From Eucalyptus grandis (taxonomy: Eukaryota; Streptophyta; Magnoliopsida; Myrtales; Myrtaceae), in contig NC_052619.1 of the NCBI RefSeq assembly GCF_016545825.1, positions 13,097,501-13,161,500 on the forward strand: a DNA stretch of 64,000 bases. The letters are read 5' to 3'. The notes beneath the pieces are model-generated. The model was not told the origin of the DNA. It worked only from the letters and a program-made list of their open reading frames with translations, and ran no database searches. Within the stretch, counting starts at the first letter, position 1, and each line of letters begins with the position of its first letter. Shown one piece after another: positions 11,881 to 23,740 of the stretch. Both the position numbers and the translations under genes were made by a program.

Positions 11881-14540
11881 ATGGTACTCTCCAAAACCTC
11901 CTCCGAGTCCGACGTCTCCGTCCACTCGACCTTCGCGTCTTTCAATGTCCGGAGCTCGCTCCCGAGGTCAGTCTTGAGGCTGAGAGCTTGTTTCGGTCGA
12001 ACTCTGATGGGTTTGTGAGACTGCGCGTGATGTTGTGAAAGGGCTAAGAGCAATGTTGTGCGCAGGTTTAAGATGCCATTTCCCCAGTCAGATACAAAGT
12101 CCATCGGTGCATCATCAGGTTTGAGGCAAGGCATGGCTGGAAATGACGATGGTGGGATCCAGCAGATTCAACTGCCCGGTTGGCGTGAGCATGCATCTGG
12201 AGGAGTCACTGTGGTGATGAAGGAGCGTATGGATGCTGGCGTCTTTGCCCGTTGGCTCCGAGCTTCAATATCAACCTGGAAACAACAGGTACTGAACTTG
12301 TGTTTGATTGGTCTTGTCTATTTTTTCGCTTTGTTCTACTCCTTTTGTTCTTATCCGGTATCTTTTATTTGCAGGGGAAGAAGCTTCTCTGGATCAAATT
12401 GCTCACTGAATATTCGCATCTTTTCGGTATTGTATTGGAGGTACATTTATATCTTTCTTCTTGGCTAAGGATTTGTATTGGCCCACGTGACATTATGTTC
12501 AACTCCATCGTCCATACTTATTAAATCTCTTTCCAGCAAAAGTTTGATTGGTTGAGGTATGAAATAGACGGTTGATTGCAATATTGTCTGGTACTTTGGC
12601 AGGAAGGATTTAGGTACCACCATTCTGAAGTGAGTTACATGGTGTTTGCCCCCTGGCTTCCTGTGACCCCCAATCTTATTCCTGTGAATGCTTGCCATGG
12701 GGTGCGCGCTATTGCTTTTGTCTTGAATGATGAAAGAGAGGTAACTTTCTGGCTTGCCATTGTCTCATTTCTTGCATTCGCCCTTTTAGGACTATCTAAT
12801 AGGAAGATGATGCAGAGAGATGAAATGTAACATTCAATTTGCTCATTCAGTATTTGTTAGAAGTTCAAGCTCGGACTCTAGCACTGGACACTTCTCCCTG
12901 AGGCAGTAACTAAAACTAGAGATTTGCAGTGCGTGAAATCCGCTGCTTGATAGGCATTAAATCCTTTAGAAGGATAGATAGGATCGCCAGTAATTTTGCC
13001 TGGGAAGAAATCCTTAACAATCAACGTTCGTTGGATTGGTGTTTGTGTATGTTACCATCGTTGATAAACCGAGATGTTGGATTTTTTAACCTTTTACCTA
13101 ACAGAACCAGCCTTTGTACCAATGCCTTCCTGTAATCTTTTGGTTTGACTAGGATATCTAAATGACGAGCTGTTTAGTTACGTGACTTAAGTACAATGAA
13201 CCTTCTCATCTTTAGAATCAATCTATGATTTTCCGTCTGTTTTCCTCTCTTAAGTGATTCAATCCCTCAGTCACAGCCTTACTTCATGAATAGATAAAAT
13301 AAAGCAAAATTTTAATTTGCTTCCCTTCAGTGCATGCTTTCGCTCTGTTTTATCAGGTTTTCAATGTGATTTTAATACAACCACACACTCAACACTTCAA
13401 AGAACTTAAAACCTTCAACCCCTTCTCTTTCTAGGTGCTTGTTGTCCCAGAGAATAGTGGAAGGTTCAAAGGTACGCGGAAGCTCCCTACTGGAGTTGTG
13501 AATGAGGTGAGTACGTTCAAGATATCAAGTGCTGCATCAGAATTATCAATATGTATTGCAATTGTTTGACTGTGACTCTATCCCAGTAGGATGAAGATAT
13601 ATGTCATGCAGTTGTCAGAGTAGCAAAGGAAGAGACAGGAGTAAGTAATGAGTTTTATGTTGTGTCGAAAAGCTAATTCTCTGAGGCATTGCACTTGAGA
13701 ATTCCAACTGAAGCCATATTCTTTTACATTATATAGGTAGACACTCAATTCGTTGAAGTCCTCTATTTCAGGTAAAGAAACCCTCTACTTCAGATTGCGG
13801 TGCATTAATGTGTTTTGGTCTGCATTTAGAGCCTTTTTCCATGTTTAGCCTTCTGATGTTCAAATTTGCATTCTCTTTTCTAAAATACTATCTCTTATGT
13901 GCTATCGCAGGCAAGACCGCAAATCATTCTTCCCAAAATCAGATTTGTCCTTCCTTTGTGTGCTTCAGCCACAATCATCTTCTATCGAGGAAAATAATGT
14001 AGAGGTCAGGGCGGCCCAGGTAAATTGCACATTTTCAAATCTTATTGATTTTGGTAGAAGTAGGGCATCTTTTTACTAATTAAATCTTTGCTCGGGCTGT
14101 CTTGCACAATACTGGCCACGTGCTTTAGTCTTGCATTCTTGCTCATTTGTGCTGAACAATGAGTCTAGCAAAATCTGTGTATAATTTTTCTTAAGCAACG
14201 ATGAGTGACTTCACTGAACGACTATTAAGATTCCACCCATTTACTAGGGGTGTTTAAAGGATGATCATTCATTAGATCTTTCGTTGGCCAAATCTATGAA
14301 CCGAAGTAGACCATTTTTATATTTTGATTCAAGTGGATGCCAATTGAGGAGTACGCAGCACAACCTTTCATTGTCAAAGACAAGCAATTCAATTCTATGG
14401 CGAAGATTTGCTTGGCGAGGGCGAATTATGGCTACCCCGGTTTCACTCCTTTGGCAACAACAACTCGGGGTGGCAAAAGGTCTCACATCTACTGCAATAA
14501 TTCCCTTGGCGTTCAGGAGAACTTTGCAAGTTTCACGTAA
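11881..14540 (+). CDS. Nudix hydrolase copy A4, altered Nudix box
   Basis: A nine-exon gene with one open frame: 11881-11966, 12066-12288, 12375-12440, 12603-12740, 13435-13506, 13590-13640, 13737-13771, 13911-14019 and 14334-14540 (328 codons plus stop). The ATG at 11881 (ACCATGG context) gives an extra N-terminal segment starting MVLSKTSSESDVSVHSTF; ATG at 12133 (MAGNDDGG) is the start used in A7. The pre-Nudix domain has GGVTVVMKERMDAGVFARWL, GKKLLWIKLLTEYSHLFG and EGFRYHHSEVSYMV. Two changes hit the catalytic region. The Nudix box reads RVAKEETG where REVKEETG is expected (codon GTA at 13620), replacing a metal-binding glutamate. A 6-bp loss upstream turns GVWKLPTG into RKLPTG. The C-terminus keeps SHIYCNN. 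The gene may be expressed but is probably catalytically weak or dead. Confidence 0.85.
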
Positions 14541-15400
14541 TTCCTGGGTTGTGATGGGGAATTTCTTCCCTAGACCTGGGCCTACTGGACTGCATTGATC
14601 CCCACTGCTGATTTCATAACAGTTAGAATGGAGTCAGTCCAATGGACCTGGAACTAGGCAAAAAAATTCTCGGGTGTGATTTTGCATGTACTTTTGCTTA
14701 TTGTGTGGTGGATGTGCTGAATAAATAGCAGGAAACGGCTCCATCTTCTGTCCTGCTATAGTAGTTTATGCAGAGTTCTGATAACATAGTCTGGTTTAGA
14801 TTAGTAGTATTGTTTTTGGGAGGCTATCTGGGGAAGCAGAATCACTTTTCTTATTCTAATTTCTAAAAGTTGTTTTCTAAGCAACCTCTGTAATCGATAT
14901 GTGACCACATATATGAAAAATCCCTGAAAGATTTAATCCATTCAGACTGTGATTTTGCATTCCGAAGTACGAAGAGTTACGTTACTTTCATGGCATGGCG
15001 ATGTTTAGAATTGGCGCTTCCCTTTTTGTTTGTTGTTCTCCTTTGGAAGGGCAAAAAGCATGAAATGAGAAGAGAGACAGAACTGCATCAGTGAGCAAAA
15101 TAATGCTACAGCTAAGTCATCTTCATAATGATTATAAATTGACCGTGATCCATTGAAGACTGAACTGCAAGAAGTGATGGATATGGAGAAGACCTCCCAG
15201 AGAGGCAATTACCTGGTGTAACACACTGATAAAGGAGTCAGTTGTCTTTCATCACTCTGAATTCACTATGGCCACTTACAAGCACACAGCAAAAATGCTG
15301 ATGACTATACAATACAAGCACACCATCTGTTTAAATATTTATGGAAAAACAATGATCGGGAAAAAAAGGAAAAAGTAAAACTAAGGGAGAGTACATAAGC
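14541..15400 (+). other. 3' flank of A4
   Basis: Shared with the flanks of A1 (1610-3026, minus its insertions) and 57460-58010. It has no FB insertion and so serves as the empty site for FB1. No gene seen. Confidence 0.6.
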
Positions 15401-15893
15401 CATTTTCTTTGTTTTGTGTGCGCTTTTGTGGCGGATGGCCAAATCTTGCTTATATTTGTTGTTCTGGTTAGCGCCAAACGTCGTCCTTATAATATTTCTG
15501 TCTCTATATACTATATCTGCTCTTTACTGTAATCATTCAACTGTTGGATACGTCCGAACATATGATCCTATTGAAATAGGGAGGGAAGGAAAAACAGAAG
15601 CCAAAACAGAAGTAACTCCTAGATTGCCAAAAAGTTTAGATGTATTGAGACTCTGCTCGGTAAAGTTCAGAGAAATTGTCCTTTTTGGTCCATCATACTC
15701 GGTCTCTTTTTGTCACTTTGTTCCAGTATTTGTCCTCTCTTATTTTGCCACCTCTTACGCTGAATGTATGGTCCAAGCATTCACAGTTATGGTCAGTGCT
15801 GAAAGTTGGTCTTCTGCCATAACTGAAGCTGGTGAATTGTGAATACTGAGTATATTCTGTTTTATCTCTTAGGACGCCGATTTTGATATCATA
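15401..15893 (+). other. Leader region of B1, repeated elsewhere
   Basis: This block precedes B1 and recurs in sense at 58050-58450 and inverted at 9700-10100, 46200-46515 and 54440-54735. A shared marker is the stretch around TTTTTGGTCCAT at 15685-15700. It is probably the promoter and 5' leader of lineage B. The 142-codon frame at 15414-15842 is not kept in the other copies, so I do not call it a gene. Confidence 0.5.
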
Positions 15894-17063
15894 AACATGT
15901 CAAGTCAGTAGACAAGCAAGATAAGACTGCAAGTAGTGAGGATCAAGAATTCCTTGGTTGGGAAGATGCTGGCTATGATGGAGTTGTTGAAATCTCGGAG
16001 CATATGGATACTTAGAACTTCATCAATAAGCTCAGGGCTTCAATTTCCAAATGGAGAGAATTGGTAAAGAATTTGATTCTCTCTTCATTGTTTTCTTTTA
16101 GATGTAACTTGTTGATCTATGTGTCTTATGCCTTGATAGTTATCATGAGTCACAGAAGAGGAAAGGCATGTGGATCAAAGTGCCCATTGAGCATGCACAC
16201 CTTGTCAAGTCACTAGTTAAGGTACATAAAGTTCTTCATGGAGCGGAAGATATTACGGTAGCTTGGCTTATGATAGATCTATAACTTGGACATGCTTTTG
16301 TGCAGCAATAGCGAGCAATTTCATGATGTATCAAGCATTCTGATGTTTTTTGTTTTTGTGCGAACTGGGCAGGAAGGATTTAGGTACAGGCAGATGCTTT
16401 GCTTAAGGTGGCCGTTTCTTGCTTTTGGTCTAAATGAAAAAGGAGGGCGAACTGTGAACCCTCAATGTCATTCATTAAATTCTTCCTTTTGGCTACTCTT
16501 AGGCAGTCGATTAGAGGGAGGAACAGACAAAGGGCCCTTCTTAGACCATCATAACTCATAAGCCAAAACATGTCTGTGCAAGTTCATTCTCAGATGCCTG
16601 ATTTCTGGTGAAATTACATCATGACTCGGCAGTTTTGAAGTCGAAACATTTTCTTCTCTTCCCAGGTGCTTGTGGTTATGGAGAAAGGTGGGAAACTCAA
16701 AGGCACAGGCATCTGGAAGCTCCTGACTGGACTTGTCAATGAGGTGAGTACATTTGATAATTGACGCTACATCAGGTGTTTTGGCCGTCTTTGATGTTGG
16801 TTATAATGGTTTCACAGATTTGATAATTTGACTACGTAGAGTGTGAGGATCTATTTGCTACAGTTTTCAGAGAAGTAAAAGAAGAGAGAGGAGTGAGTAA
16901 TGCTTGCATACGTTGGGCATCGTTTTAATAAAGCAAACACGCTAATATCTCGGTTCCTTTGGATGGGAATGCCAGCTAAAGAAATTGCTTTCATTCCATT
17001 CAGGTAGACACCGATTTCGAAGAAGTCCTGGCATCCGGCATCCAGAGAAGTAGAAGAAGAGAC
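15894..17063 (+). pseudogene. Nudix lineage B pseudogene B1
   Basis: Exon remnants are 15894-16063, 16156-16221, 16373-about 16440, 16666-16743, 16840-16892 and 17004-about 17040. Recognisable pieces are WEDAGYDGVVEISEHMDT then a stop then NFINKLRASISKWREL; KRKGMWIKVPIEHAHLVKSL; EGFRYRQMLC with about 20 codons lost; and VLVVMEKGGKLKGTGIWKLL. The Nudix exon has two extra bases at its start, although VFREVKEERG is still visible. The donor after the fourth exon is GC. A second partial Nudix-exon end (REVEEETG then GTAAGT) follows at 17042-17070. The in-frame stop, frameshifts and lost C-terminal exons make it non-functional. Confidence 0.8.
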
Positions 17064-17808
17064 AGGAGTAAGTGATCATCTGCTGCAGAAAAGCGCACAC
17101 AAAACAAAGAAAATGGTTTATGTACTATCCCTTTTTATTTTTTTTTCGTCATTGTTGTTCCATAAAAATTAAACACATGGTGTGCATGTATTGTATAGTC
17201 ACCAGAGTGATGAAAGACTGAGTCCTTTCTCAGTGTATTGCACCAGGTTATATAGCCTCTCTGGGGGGTCTTCTCCATTTCATCCCTTCTTGCAGCTTAT
17301 TCTTCAATGTATAGTCATTTTGAAGGTAGCTAAGCTATGAGATTATTTTTCTCACAGTTGAGTTCTGTGTCTCTACTCACTTCGTGCTTTATCGGCCTTC
17401 CTAAGCAGAGCACCAAGCAAAAACGGAATTGTCAATTCCAACATCGCTATATGATGAAAGTGCAGTAATTATTCTACATTAGAATGCAAAATCACAGTTT
17501 TGATGAATTAAAACTCCACTGGATCCAAGGCCACATAACAAATCATTTAAACAGGTTTAAAAGACAACCTTAGAAATTATAATAGTAAAAACGATTCTGG
17601 TTTCAGAAACAGCCTCCCAGAAACAATATTAATCCAAACCAGACTATGTAAACAGAACTTTAGATGAGCTAAACGGCAGCACAAAAAGTGAATCCTTTTC
17701 ATGCTATTTACTCATTGCATCCATAACAGGAAGCAAAAGTTCATGCAACATTCCAACCTAAACATTCTCGCCTAGTCCTGGGTCCACTGGACTGAGTCCA
17801 TCTAACCA
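17064..17808 (-). other. Inverted A-gene 3' flank next to A5
   Basis: Same orientation and content as 9950-10640, both being reverse complements of Nudix 3' flanks. The change from sense B1 sequence to this inverted block at about 17063-17080 is a rearrangement junction. No gene. Confidence 0.55.
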
Positions 17809-19502
17809 TTACAGAAAACTTGCATTATTCTCTGGATATTCGGGGCCATAGCAGTAGATGTAACTTCTTTTGCCAATCCCGGTAGTTGTGGCCAAGGGAG
17901 CGAAACCGTGGTAGCCATAAACAGCCCCCGCTGGGCAAATCTTTGTCATGTAGTAGAATTGCCCATTTCCGAAAATTTAAGATTGTGCTGCATGCTCCTC
18001 CGTGGGCATCCACTAATCCAAAATAAAATTGATCTAGTTCAGTTCATAAATTTGGCCAAAGAAAGAACTAATGAATAATTAGCTTTTACCACCCCTATTA
18101 AATGGGTGGATCTGAACAGACATTCAGTGAAGTCACCCATCGTTGGTGTGCTTAAGAAATTATACATCAGATTCTACTAGATTCATTGTTTAGCACAAAT
18201 GAGCAAGAATGCAAGATTAAAGCACGCAGGGCAGATTTTACAAGACAGCCCCAGCGAAGATTTAACGAGTTAAAAAGTCATCTTACTTATACCAAGATCA
18301 AGAAGATTTGCAAGGGGTGCAATTTACCCGGGGTTGCCTTGATCTCTACATCCTGTTTCTCGGTGGGATAGTGTTCTGACTTAAGCTTAAGCTTGCAAAG
18401 GAAGACCAACTTGGATTTTTCGAAGTCTGCTTTTTGGCCAAGCCTGTGATCGAACAAAAGAGATGATATTGCAAACATGGACATCAGAAGGCTAAACTCA
18501 GAAAAAGGCTCTAAATGGAGACCAAAACATATAAATGCACCATAAATCTGAGATGGAGGATTTTCTTTACCCAAAACAGAGACTTCGACGAATTCAGTGT
18601 CCACTCATAGAACACAGAAGAATAAGGCTTTGGTTGGAATCCTAAAGTGAAACATTCAGAGAGTTAGCTTTTCGTAACGACATGAAGTTTCCTTACTCCT
18701 ATCTTTTCCTCTACTTCTCTGACAACTGCATGACAATATCCTCACCTTACGGGGTAGAGTCTCGATCAAACCATTGCGATACATATTGATACTTCTATCG
18801 TAGCACTTGACACCATAAACATACTCACCACGTTAACAACTCCATTGGGGAGTACCATACACTTGGACATTCCACTGCTCACTTTGACAACAAGCACCCA
18901 GACACGGGGAAGGTTTTGAATTCTTTAAAGTGTCGAGTGTCTGGTTATATTAGAATCATGCGGAAAACCAGATAAATCAGCACAAACGCGTTCCCGAAGG
19001 AAAGTTAGTTTAAAACTTCAATGCATTTTATCTCTTCATAAAGTAATGCTGCTATCCACGGATTGAATCATTTATGAGAGGAAAACCTATAGAAACTACT
19101 CCAGATGCCAATATGGCGGGACGTCACATTGGCTCGTCACATAGATAACCTAGTCACACCAAAAAATAATAGCAGGGCATTGGCACCAAAGACTGGTTCT
19201 GTTAGGAAAAGGATAAAAAATGCAACATCTCTACTTATCAACAATAGTAACACACGCCGTGATTCTATCTATTCTTCTAAAGGATATAATTCCTATTGAG
19301 TAGGCTCATTTCATGCACTGCCCATCTCTAGTCTCACTTACTGCTGCAAATAGAGTTGTCCAGTGCTAGAGTCTGAGTCTGAACTTCTAAAAGCAACTGA
19401 ATGAGCAAATCAAATATTTCATTTCAATCTCTTTGCATCTTCCTATTAGATCATCTTAAAAGCGCTAATGCAAGAAAGAGACAATGGCTAGGCAGAAAAT
19501 TA
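17809..19502 (-). pseudogene. Nudix copy A5: antisense 3' half, broken
   Basis: Read on the minus strand, remnants of exons 5 to 9 are present in order. Exon 5 is near 18830-18900 (VLVVKVSSGMSKCMVL). Exon 6 is near 18705-18760, with one base lost so the Nudix box shifts frame. Exon 7 is about 18570-18603 (DTEFVEVSVLG). Exon 8 is 18329-18443 (FEKSKLVFLCKLKLKSEHYP, 6 bp longer than usual). Exon 9 is 17809-18012 and starts WMPTEEHAAQS followed by an in-frame TAA, then YGYHGFAPLATTTGIGKRSY. Intron 4 sequence reaches 19502, where the copy is cut off against repeat DNA. It lies tail-to-tail with A4. Confidence 0.8.
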
Positions 19503-19559
19503 CCTATTTTTTACTGTTCACAACAAGTCTAGCAACTCAATGGCAAAAAAACACTTGAA

Positions 19560-20940
19560 TGGCACGGGGCACTTAAGTGCCAAAAGTTATTAAAGTGACA
19601 CTTAAATTTCAAAATCAAAGTAAAGTGGATCAGTTAACTCTCAACGACAAGAAAATCCGACCAAAATTTTAACGTGACGATTTTTTGACAAGACACACTC
19701 ATATGGCTAGACAAGTGCAAAAATGACATCATTTTTTTGACGTGACTAAATAATTAATATAGATATTAATTAAATTAAATTTAAAACTAAGTTTATTTAT
19801 ATATTAAAAAAAGAGGGAAAAAGACTAAGATTGTAGGCTGTTGAGGGCTGAGCCCTCACTACCGCCTCCTGTTGTTCGTCAAAAGGGCCGGCAATAGTGG
19901 AGGGAGGGTGGGCTGGGGTTGATGGGCCTTGGGCAGCGGCAATGAGGGCCTACAAGCCCTCATTGAGATTTGGGGCGAGGGTCATTGCTTGGCGATAGAG
20001 CTGGCAAAATGGGTCATAAACCCATATTATCATGCATTTTTAGTAAAATTGGTTATATATGGGTCAAGTGAAAGTTAAATATGGATCAGAAATTGGTCAA
20101 ATAAAAATTAAATATGGGTTAGAAATTGGTCTAAGAAAATAAAACACAAAAAGAAATAGAGCTAAATGGGTTGTTAAGAAACTCACTTTAAAGTTTAAAC
20201 TCATGGCCTTTTTTTTAACTTTATAAAAATGTTTTTTTAATAAAAAATCAAAATTATAATTATTTTTCATATTTTAGTTATTTTTCTTTTTTCTTTCTTT
20301 TTCTTCCTTCCTTTGCCGGCGGCCGGCAAGGTGACGGCCGGCGACCAGCCGGGCAAGGCTCAAGCTTGCTAGTGTCGGGCGGGACTCGAGCTTGCCGGTG
20401 TTGGGTGGGGTTCGAGCCTTGTCAGTCGTCGGCGAGGCTCGAACTTTGTCAAATCTGGTGAGACTCGAGCTTGCCGGTATCGGGTGGGGCTCGTTCTCGC
20501 CGATTTGGCGAGGCTCGACCTCGTCGATGATCGGGTGAGCCTCGAGCTAGTCGGATCTAGCGAGACTCGAGCTAGCCGGCGTCGGGCGGGGCCTCGCCCT
20601 TGTCGCATCGGTGAGATCGAGCCCTGCCCGACGCCGGCGAGCTCGATCTTGCCTTTGGATGGTCGCCGGCCATCGTCGTGGCTGGTGGCCGGCTGAAGAA
20701 GAAGAAAAAAAAAGACTAAACAACATCGTTTTGGTTTTTCGTCAGTGACTCAGCTCTCTAGCATGCCACATAAGCAAGTTATATTATTAAAAAATTACCA
20801 CGTAGGATATCCGACCACGTTCATTGAACTTGGCACTCAAGTATCCTATTTTTCAAAAAACATAACACTTAAGTGTCATTTTCATAACTTTTCGCATTTA
20901 AGTATCTTCCGATGTCAAGTTTTGGCACTCACTCACTACC
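19560..20940. mobile_element. Large foldback element with GC-rich core
   Basis: The left end (GGCACTTAAGTGCCAAAAGTT, 19567 on) is the imperfect complement of the right end (20845-20935, AGTGTCATTTTCATAACTTTT). Inside, about 19995-20225 resembles the AATGGGTCAT-type repeats at 56303-56420. A T/C tract, a GC-rich core (20318-20690) and an A/G tract (20695-20717) then repeat the FB1-FB3 architecture. No transposase is seen. Exact ends and target duplication are unresolved. Similar outer sequence recurs without a core at 38440-38930. Confidence 0.55.
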
Positions 20941-20989
20941 CATGGGAAGCACAGGAAAAAGAATTGGGGATCTCAGGAAGGCAGCGGAC

Positions 20990-21115
20990 AACCATCAAGT
21001 AAATTGGTTCAACACGATTCATTGTTCAGCACAAATGAGCAAGAATGCAAGATTAAAGCCCACAGCCCAATATTGTGCGAGACAGCCCGAGCAAAGATTT
21101 AACTAATAAAAAGTC
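20990..21115 (-). pseudogene. Nudix copy A6: inverted intron-8 scrap
   Basis: The stretch with TTCATTGTTCAGCACAAATG and AGCAAGAATGCAAGATTAAA is the reverse complement of Nudix intron 8, as in A3 and A5. No exon survives. Confidence 0.6.
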
Positions 21116-22430
21116 GCTGTATTTCTATTGGGGAGCACCATACAATTGGACATTACGTGCGCACTATACTTCTGCCGTAGAACTTGACATCATAAACATA
21201 CTCTCCATGTTAAACTCTATTGGGAAGCACCATACAAATTGGACATAACGTACCTGTCAAGCAGGCTTACAGGATTTTTGTGTTTGATTAGGCAATTTGA
21301 TCGGAAGGGTTGTCTTGCCCTTCATTATGTCACAGGGTGACAGGAAAATAATGGAAGGGGCAAATAAACTTATAAGGAGAACCCTCTTTACGTTGGCCTG
21401 GATGACAGAAACTCCACACACCTACTGCAATGACCATGGGACTCTGCAGTTGCTTAAGGAAGTTGCTTTCTGGGATTTTGAATAGCATTTGGAGCCCTAC
21501 ATTTTCCGTTTACGAGGTTCATTTTCTGTTGAGACGTGTTGCTTTTACACTTACATATTTCAGTTTAGCAAGGTTACATTCTTTATCCATCTCTGAGGAT
21601 GACTTATTTCCAACCTTATGATTGCAGCATGATACCTTACAGCTTTTCTTGGATCAATTAGGTTGGATCAAGAGGCAAAGTGCAATGTGCGAGCAAATTT
21701 TGGGACCAGTATTCATACCTCGAGTTTAAAGTACTAAAAGCAAGTGTGATGAGGCCTGATTCTATGTCAATGTCGGGCTTCAGGCGCATGCAAACTACTG
21801 TTAAGTGCATGAAGTTTGGCGCTGTCGTGAGTTGGGGCCGTCTGTACGGCTGTGTCGAACTTCATTCAAAAGCAGAAAGACTGCAAAAACAAGTGTGATG
21901 ACACTACACAACCTCCGTGACCGATCAAATTCTAGCTCACGTCTGCCAATATATATATATTTGGGTAAAGACACGTCTGCCAATATTAGTGTGTACTTCA
22001 AGCAATTATGCTCTTTCAATGAGAAACCTGCAATATTTGTCTCTCGGTGAATAAAACAACCGTAAACTCATACTCTATGGTAACGAACTTACTAGTTTGT
22101 AGTTTGTTCTTCCCAACAATCATGATGGATGCGACAAACTGTATAAAACCAATTCTTTTACGGAAAAGTTCATGTTTTATTGAAAGAATGGTTGTCATAT
22201 CAATGTTAAGTTGGATTTTAATCATTATGAAGATCAGTTACGCTTTTCACATGAATACGAAATCCAACCACTGAGCGAAATAGACCCAATTAAGCCGATG
22301 AGGGGTATCTTGGTACAAGAAATTTGACCTCTTTTTGTTCCCTAGTTCAGTGATTCAACGCGGTCATTTGAACTCCTTTTCACCCCAAAAATGTTGGCGT
22401 TGAACTTAAAATTATAAAGAACGAATAGCC
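21116..22430. other. Spacer, no gene recognised
   Basis: 21140-21260 holds two near-identical pieces (AGCACCATACAA, TTGGACAT), probably inverted remnants of Nudix exon 5 intron DNA like that at 18830-18870. The rest shows only short frames without recognisable domains. Confidence 0.4.
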
Positions 22431-22529
22431 CGGGAGCTAATGGGTAGGTGGAATCGGACTTCAATCTTTTAATGACTACTTTGATGTTTGATCATAATCC
22501 TTATGATCGACACTACATTAGAAATGATA

Positions 22530-22960
22530 GAGGAGACCCTGCCTTGGAGTCCATGTCTCCCGTTCTATGAATAAAGATCGCTCGATGAATGGAAGTCCGA
22601 GAAAAATTCTAGGGCTTATGTCGTCAATATACTTTTCTAGTAGAAAATGCGCCTGATTACCTTGAAATTGTGCGCGTGGGATGCAGGTGCACCATGAACG
22701 GCCGGTTATTCGCACATGTTTCGTGACGACATAAGAGGAATACTTGGGATTGTGCAGGAGGAATCGAAGCATTGGTCTTCTCAAGTTTTGCACTATCTAA
22801 TGCATTGTGCCTCGAATGTTGGCCCACGAACGAAATTTCCAGAAAATTTCCAGGGCCTATTTTTATTTATTTAATTTTCTAGTACCAAAATGCCTCCGAT
22901 TGGCCTGAAATTGTGCACGGGAAATGCGCTTGCATCACGAACGACCAGGTTTTTTTTTCC
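22530..22960 (+). repeat. Degenerate direct repeats flanking the LINE
   Basis: Two units of roughly 150 bp sit here (with TTTTCTAGTA and GAAATTGTGC followed by CACGAACGACCAGG or similar). A third lies beyond the LINE at 28095-28240. They probably belong to an older repeat into which the LINE inserted. Confidence 0.5.
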
Positions 22961-23740
22961 CTTGACATGTATACGGGGTCAAGCTTCTCAACCTATGACC
23001 AAGCTTACCAAGATTCCTCTTTCCCTTAATTAGGTCTCCAGTTATATCATCCAGCGACCTACAATTAGTCCTAACGATAGTATGCATATTCACAATCCAT
23101 CATTGGGTTTAAAACATGATGACAATGAGCATAAAACCCTTAAATTATTAAACCACATGTCCATTCATAACGCATCTCATAAATCAAGCTCACAGCCCAA
23201 AACCTATAAATTTTTACATTTCGATTCATAGGTGGAATACATTTTTTAAACTGGATCACAAATCAAACACATATAACCTCTCGCAATTCTTTTCATAAAA
23301 TGTTTCTAAACGTTTTATAAATATTCAACTCAAACTATTTCAAAAGATATTTTACAATGCCGAATATCCCACTATTCCGGATTTAGAGGGCAGGCTTCTT
23401 TGGCGGCGGACTCATGCAATTTGACTAGTCACACGCCACATGTCAATCCCAAGCACTAGGTAGTGGCGTCATCTTCTCAATAATCCACGACTAAGCAAAC
23501 ATCAAACGCCAGCAAATAATTTCGTCCGTGGGGCCTTACGTAAGCACATCCATCTCTTCCTTTCTTGCAAATCAACGTCACCCATAAGCTTATTCAACAA
23601 ATCAACTCAATCTCATTTCTAAAAAGAATAATAAAGAAGAAATCACTTAAAATATAGTTGTCACGTAATAATGAGTAGGTGACTCTAATCTTGGAATTAT
23701 TATTTCGATGTTATAAGATGCAAGCGATATAACCCCTATG
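22961..23740. other. AT-rich spacer before the LINE
   Basis: Short direct words only. No long frames and no clear LTR. The junction to the LINE is not sharply defined. Confidence 0.35.

Noticed and set aside
15414..15842. 142-codon frame upstream of B1
   Set aside because: The homologous DNA at 58050-58450, 46200-46515 and 9700-10100 does not keep this frame, so it is leader or promoter DNA.
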